DNA of 64,000 bases, from contig CAXAMN010002991.1 in NCBI GenBank assembly GCA_963970005.1, positions 154,908-218,907 of the forward strand. Reading direction: 5' to 3'. Each line of letters starts with the position of its first letter. Position 1 is the stretch's first letter. The notes under the pieces are model-generated. The model had not been told where the DNA came from. It saw only the letters and a list, made by a program, of their open reading frames with translations, and did not search any database. Of this stretch, positions 61,931 through 64,000 are shown piece after piece. This DNA is from Durusdinium trenchii (taxonomy: Eukaryota > Sar > Dinophyceae > Suessiales > Symbiodiniaceae). The position numbers were made by a program, and so were the translations under genes.

Positions 61931-62535
61931 CTACAAAAAATTGCTGAAGCTTGAGCCAAACCGTCCAAAATCTATTTAGAACAAACAACTGCATGTGGTA
62001 CCACGTGCTGTTTCCTTTGATTCCCCACTTCGGATGGTACCTCGGGTGGCTAACCTGCTTCAAGTGTAGCTAAGCTTGAAGCGTCAAGCCACTGATTGGA
62101 GAGACCATCAGGCACCGCCTGTGATGAACACAGCATTGCAAAATCGTGGGGCATTCTCTATCTTGGGTAGCGTAGGAGAGAAGCTTACTTGCACCTCGGA
62201 TCAGTCGAAACAACACAAAGAACCCTAACCCTAGACTTCCAAGACCATTAAAAATAGGGTTGACCGGGTTTCTGTAGTGTAAAATCCTTAGGTGGTTCGG
62301 TAAAACCTATAAATGTAATGGTGGTTGGAAGTCTAGGGCTAAGAGCGATGGCCTCCAACCTCAGATCAGTTGAAAGAACCCTTTATCTGGGCAACATGCA
62401 ATGATTTACCAGGCACTATATTTTGGCGCCAATTGGTTCCTAGTTCCTCTGATTTGCTGCAAGTGAAGCTTCTCAGACGTCCGGTCAGTGAAGGTTCCCC
62501 TCCATTCTCCTTCGGTGAGCAGGTCCCGTCTGCAC

Positions 62536-62720
62536 TCACTTAGTTCGACTTGTTATCAGGTACACCCAGCCGCAGAAGTCAGTGCAATCCCAGAACTCAT
62601 ACCAGTTCCCCATGAGCCGCCCCCATGAGAAAGCCAAATGCAGAACAATGCAAACCACAATCATGCATGGGTCAGTGGACTGAAAACCACTTGGGATTTC
62701 ATGCTCATCGAAATCGGGGC
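62536..62720 (-). CDS. possible membrane-protein exon next to a family C remnant
   Basis: After GGTTTTCAG at about 62682 the minus strand encodes STDPCMIVVCIVLHLAFSWG, RLMGNWYEFWDCTDFCGWVY and LITSRTK, with a TGA at 62536. It has one hydrophobic segment and is Trp/Cys-rich. The sequence just upstream, to about 62765, matches the family C arm (ACTCC...ATGGTTATGTGGATGGC), so the element's end coincides with the apparent acceptor. Function unknown. Confidence 0.33.
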
Positions 62721-62769
62721 GAACTGCCATCCACATAACCATAACTATTTCAAGGAGTGTAGTACGAGC

Positions 62770-64000
62770 CTCCTCTGCCTCCTCTCTTTCCTTCTCCATT
62801 GACTAGTGCAAAACTGCTTAAAAGTCAATGATCTCCCAGTCCAGATGCTTCTTCTCCCCCCCCAGACCCGCCACGTTTTCAAAAGAAAAGTCTCGTCACG
62901 TCTCTCCACCAAGATCCGGGCGTGTCTTCCCCCACTCTCTCTCTCTCTCTCTCCGCACTCCGCCCGTCCGCCCGTCTGCCGCTTCCGCCGCTTCCGTCCG
63001 TCCTCTCTCGACCCGGTCCGAGAGACACATTCGTAGTCCTCGGATTCCAAGTCCGGCCACCACACCCACGAGGGATTTCCGCGCCAAATCCCATCCACCA
63101 CCCGATGCGTCCTGCACAAAGGTATCACCACGCCACGGGTTTCATGGAGGACCACGGGGTGCCACCCACCGCCCGCATGCTACTTCCCCGGAACTTGGGC
63201 GCCCACCTGCGTTGAGAAGATGCTTGGGGGTGGATGATTTGGGGGGTCTGTGCCCGAACCGAATCGGAGATGTGGCCGTGCCGTTCGGGGATTTGGCGTC
63301 GACGAGACGTCGTCACGTCACTTCGGCCCGTGAGGACGTGACGCGACGCGCGGTCCGCGCGGTCCGCGGTTCCGTTGGGCCGAAAGAAGCCGGTCGACCG
63401 GGTGCGGCAAACGGAAGGCAGCGTGTAGGCGGGATTGTGGAAGTCCGAAAGCGGGGATCGAATGGAAAAGACAGCTCTCTGCGCGCCCTATACCAGGCCT
63501 GCTAAGGCGGTGTTTGATGGATAGCCCTTAACCTCCAAGGAGAGTCCCGCAGTGGCAGACTTCCCCTACCCAGACACGACCTAGACATGGGACTGCCATA
63601 TTTGCCATGTATATAGTACCTTGGAGTTGATTTCAGGGGTCTTTCTGGGGCGGAAACAACAGGTCGTCTCAAACAGGTCGTGTCTGGGCCAGGTGAATCA
63701 CCAGGGATTCTTCCATATCCCCAAATGAACCCTAACTACATCCACACCCTCACAGCCCCGGCCGCGAGCCGGCTTGAGCCTCTTGTTGAAGGTGTCCCCA
63801 TCTGGGCGCCACTCCAAATGCGCCGTGGGTGGCTGAGTCGAGAGGAACCGGTGCGGAGCGGTGAGGGTGCGTTGAGATGCGGATTCTCTAAGTTGCTGAA
63901 GGCACCAGGGACCTGACTATAGTGACATAGCCAATCAATGCCAATCATATGTTCGATATTTTGCATGCAAAACCGGGGCGAGGATTTTCAGACCCGTTGA
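62770..64000. other. GC-rich stretch without a supported gene
   Basis: The 225-codon plus-strand frame at 62828-63505 is Arg/Pro/Ser-rich, overlaps a (CT)n tract at about 62935-62955, and has equally open frames on the other strand; I do not accept it. A pair of CAGACACGACC / GGTCGTGTCTG ends bounds about 63572-63689 (family B-related). The last 300 bp hold nothing recognisable. Confidence 0.45.
63572..63689. mobile_element. family B-related inverted-repeat element
   Basis: CCAGACACGACCTAGACATGGGACTGCCATATTTGCC at the left; AAACAGGTCGTGTCTGGG at the right. It shares its ends with the element at 33151-33274. Confidence 0.55.

Noticed and set aside
62828..63505. 225-codon plus-strand open frame
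   Set aside because: It reads through a CT-rich tract and GC-rich sequence where the other frames are equally open; the protein is Arg/Pro/Ser-rich without motifs.
1..64000. CRISPR array
   Set aside because: Tandem arrays here have no unique equal-length spacers, and the genome is eukaryotic.

Overview
The window reads as nuclear DNA of a dinoflagellate alga, most likely a core dinoflagellate. Most open frames are short and non-conserved. The recognisable proteins come in exons of 22-107 bp separated by introns of up to about 8 kb. Most splice donors are GC rather than GT, and in the best-supported gene every acceptor is AG followed by G. The space between exons is filled with short inverted-repeat elements. 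These are known traits of dinoflagellate genomes. No bacterial operons, rRNA or complete tRNA genes are visible.

The strongest gene is a SulP/SLC26-type anion transporter on the minus strand. At least ten exons run from 23,646 down to 968, and the gene leaves the window on the left. The exon phases fit together, and the joined protein shows the family's order of membrane segments. Its introns hold a remnant of a KDZ-like DNA transposase (6.1-8.5 kb), the C-terminal end of a cytosine methyltransferase-like protein (4.1-4.7 kb), a 1 kb minisatellite (4.9-5.9 kb), and an unidentified minus-strand coding block (14.2-16.2 kb).

From 26 to 64 kb I find exon-like patches of unidentified genes. Minus-strand patches include membrane-protein exons near 34-35 kb, exons at 36.2 and 38.5 kb, a possible 2-oxoglutarate-dioxygenase-like tail at 39.7-40.1 kb, an EGF-like Cys exon at 43.3 kb, exons at 48-49 kb, a frameshifted block at 50.6-52.7 kb, exons at 56-58 kb and a two-exon gene at 60.9-61.9 kb. 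Plus-strand exons sit at 44.6, 46.5, 49.5 and 54.5 kb. A decayed non-LTR (LINE) retrotransposon with a reverse-transcriptase motif lies at 41.0-42.7 kb.

The most striking structure is a set of short, non-autonomous inverted-repeat families of about 80-125 bp. I call them A-E. Family A ends in CCCTAGGG or CCCTATGG, occurs more than ten times, and in six copies is bounded by perfect 3-bp target duplications. Families B-E are similar hairpins with other termini. Some family C sequences lie directly against probable exon edges, so an introner-like role (mobile elements that create introns) deserves testing.

All gene calls come from reading codons, motifs and splice signals by eye. Exon edges outside the transporter are provisional.
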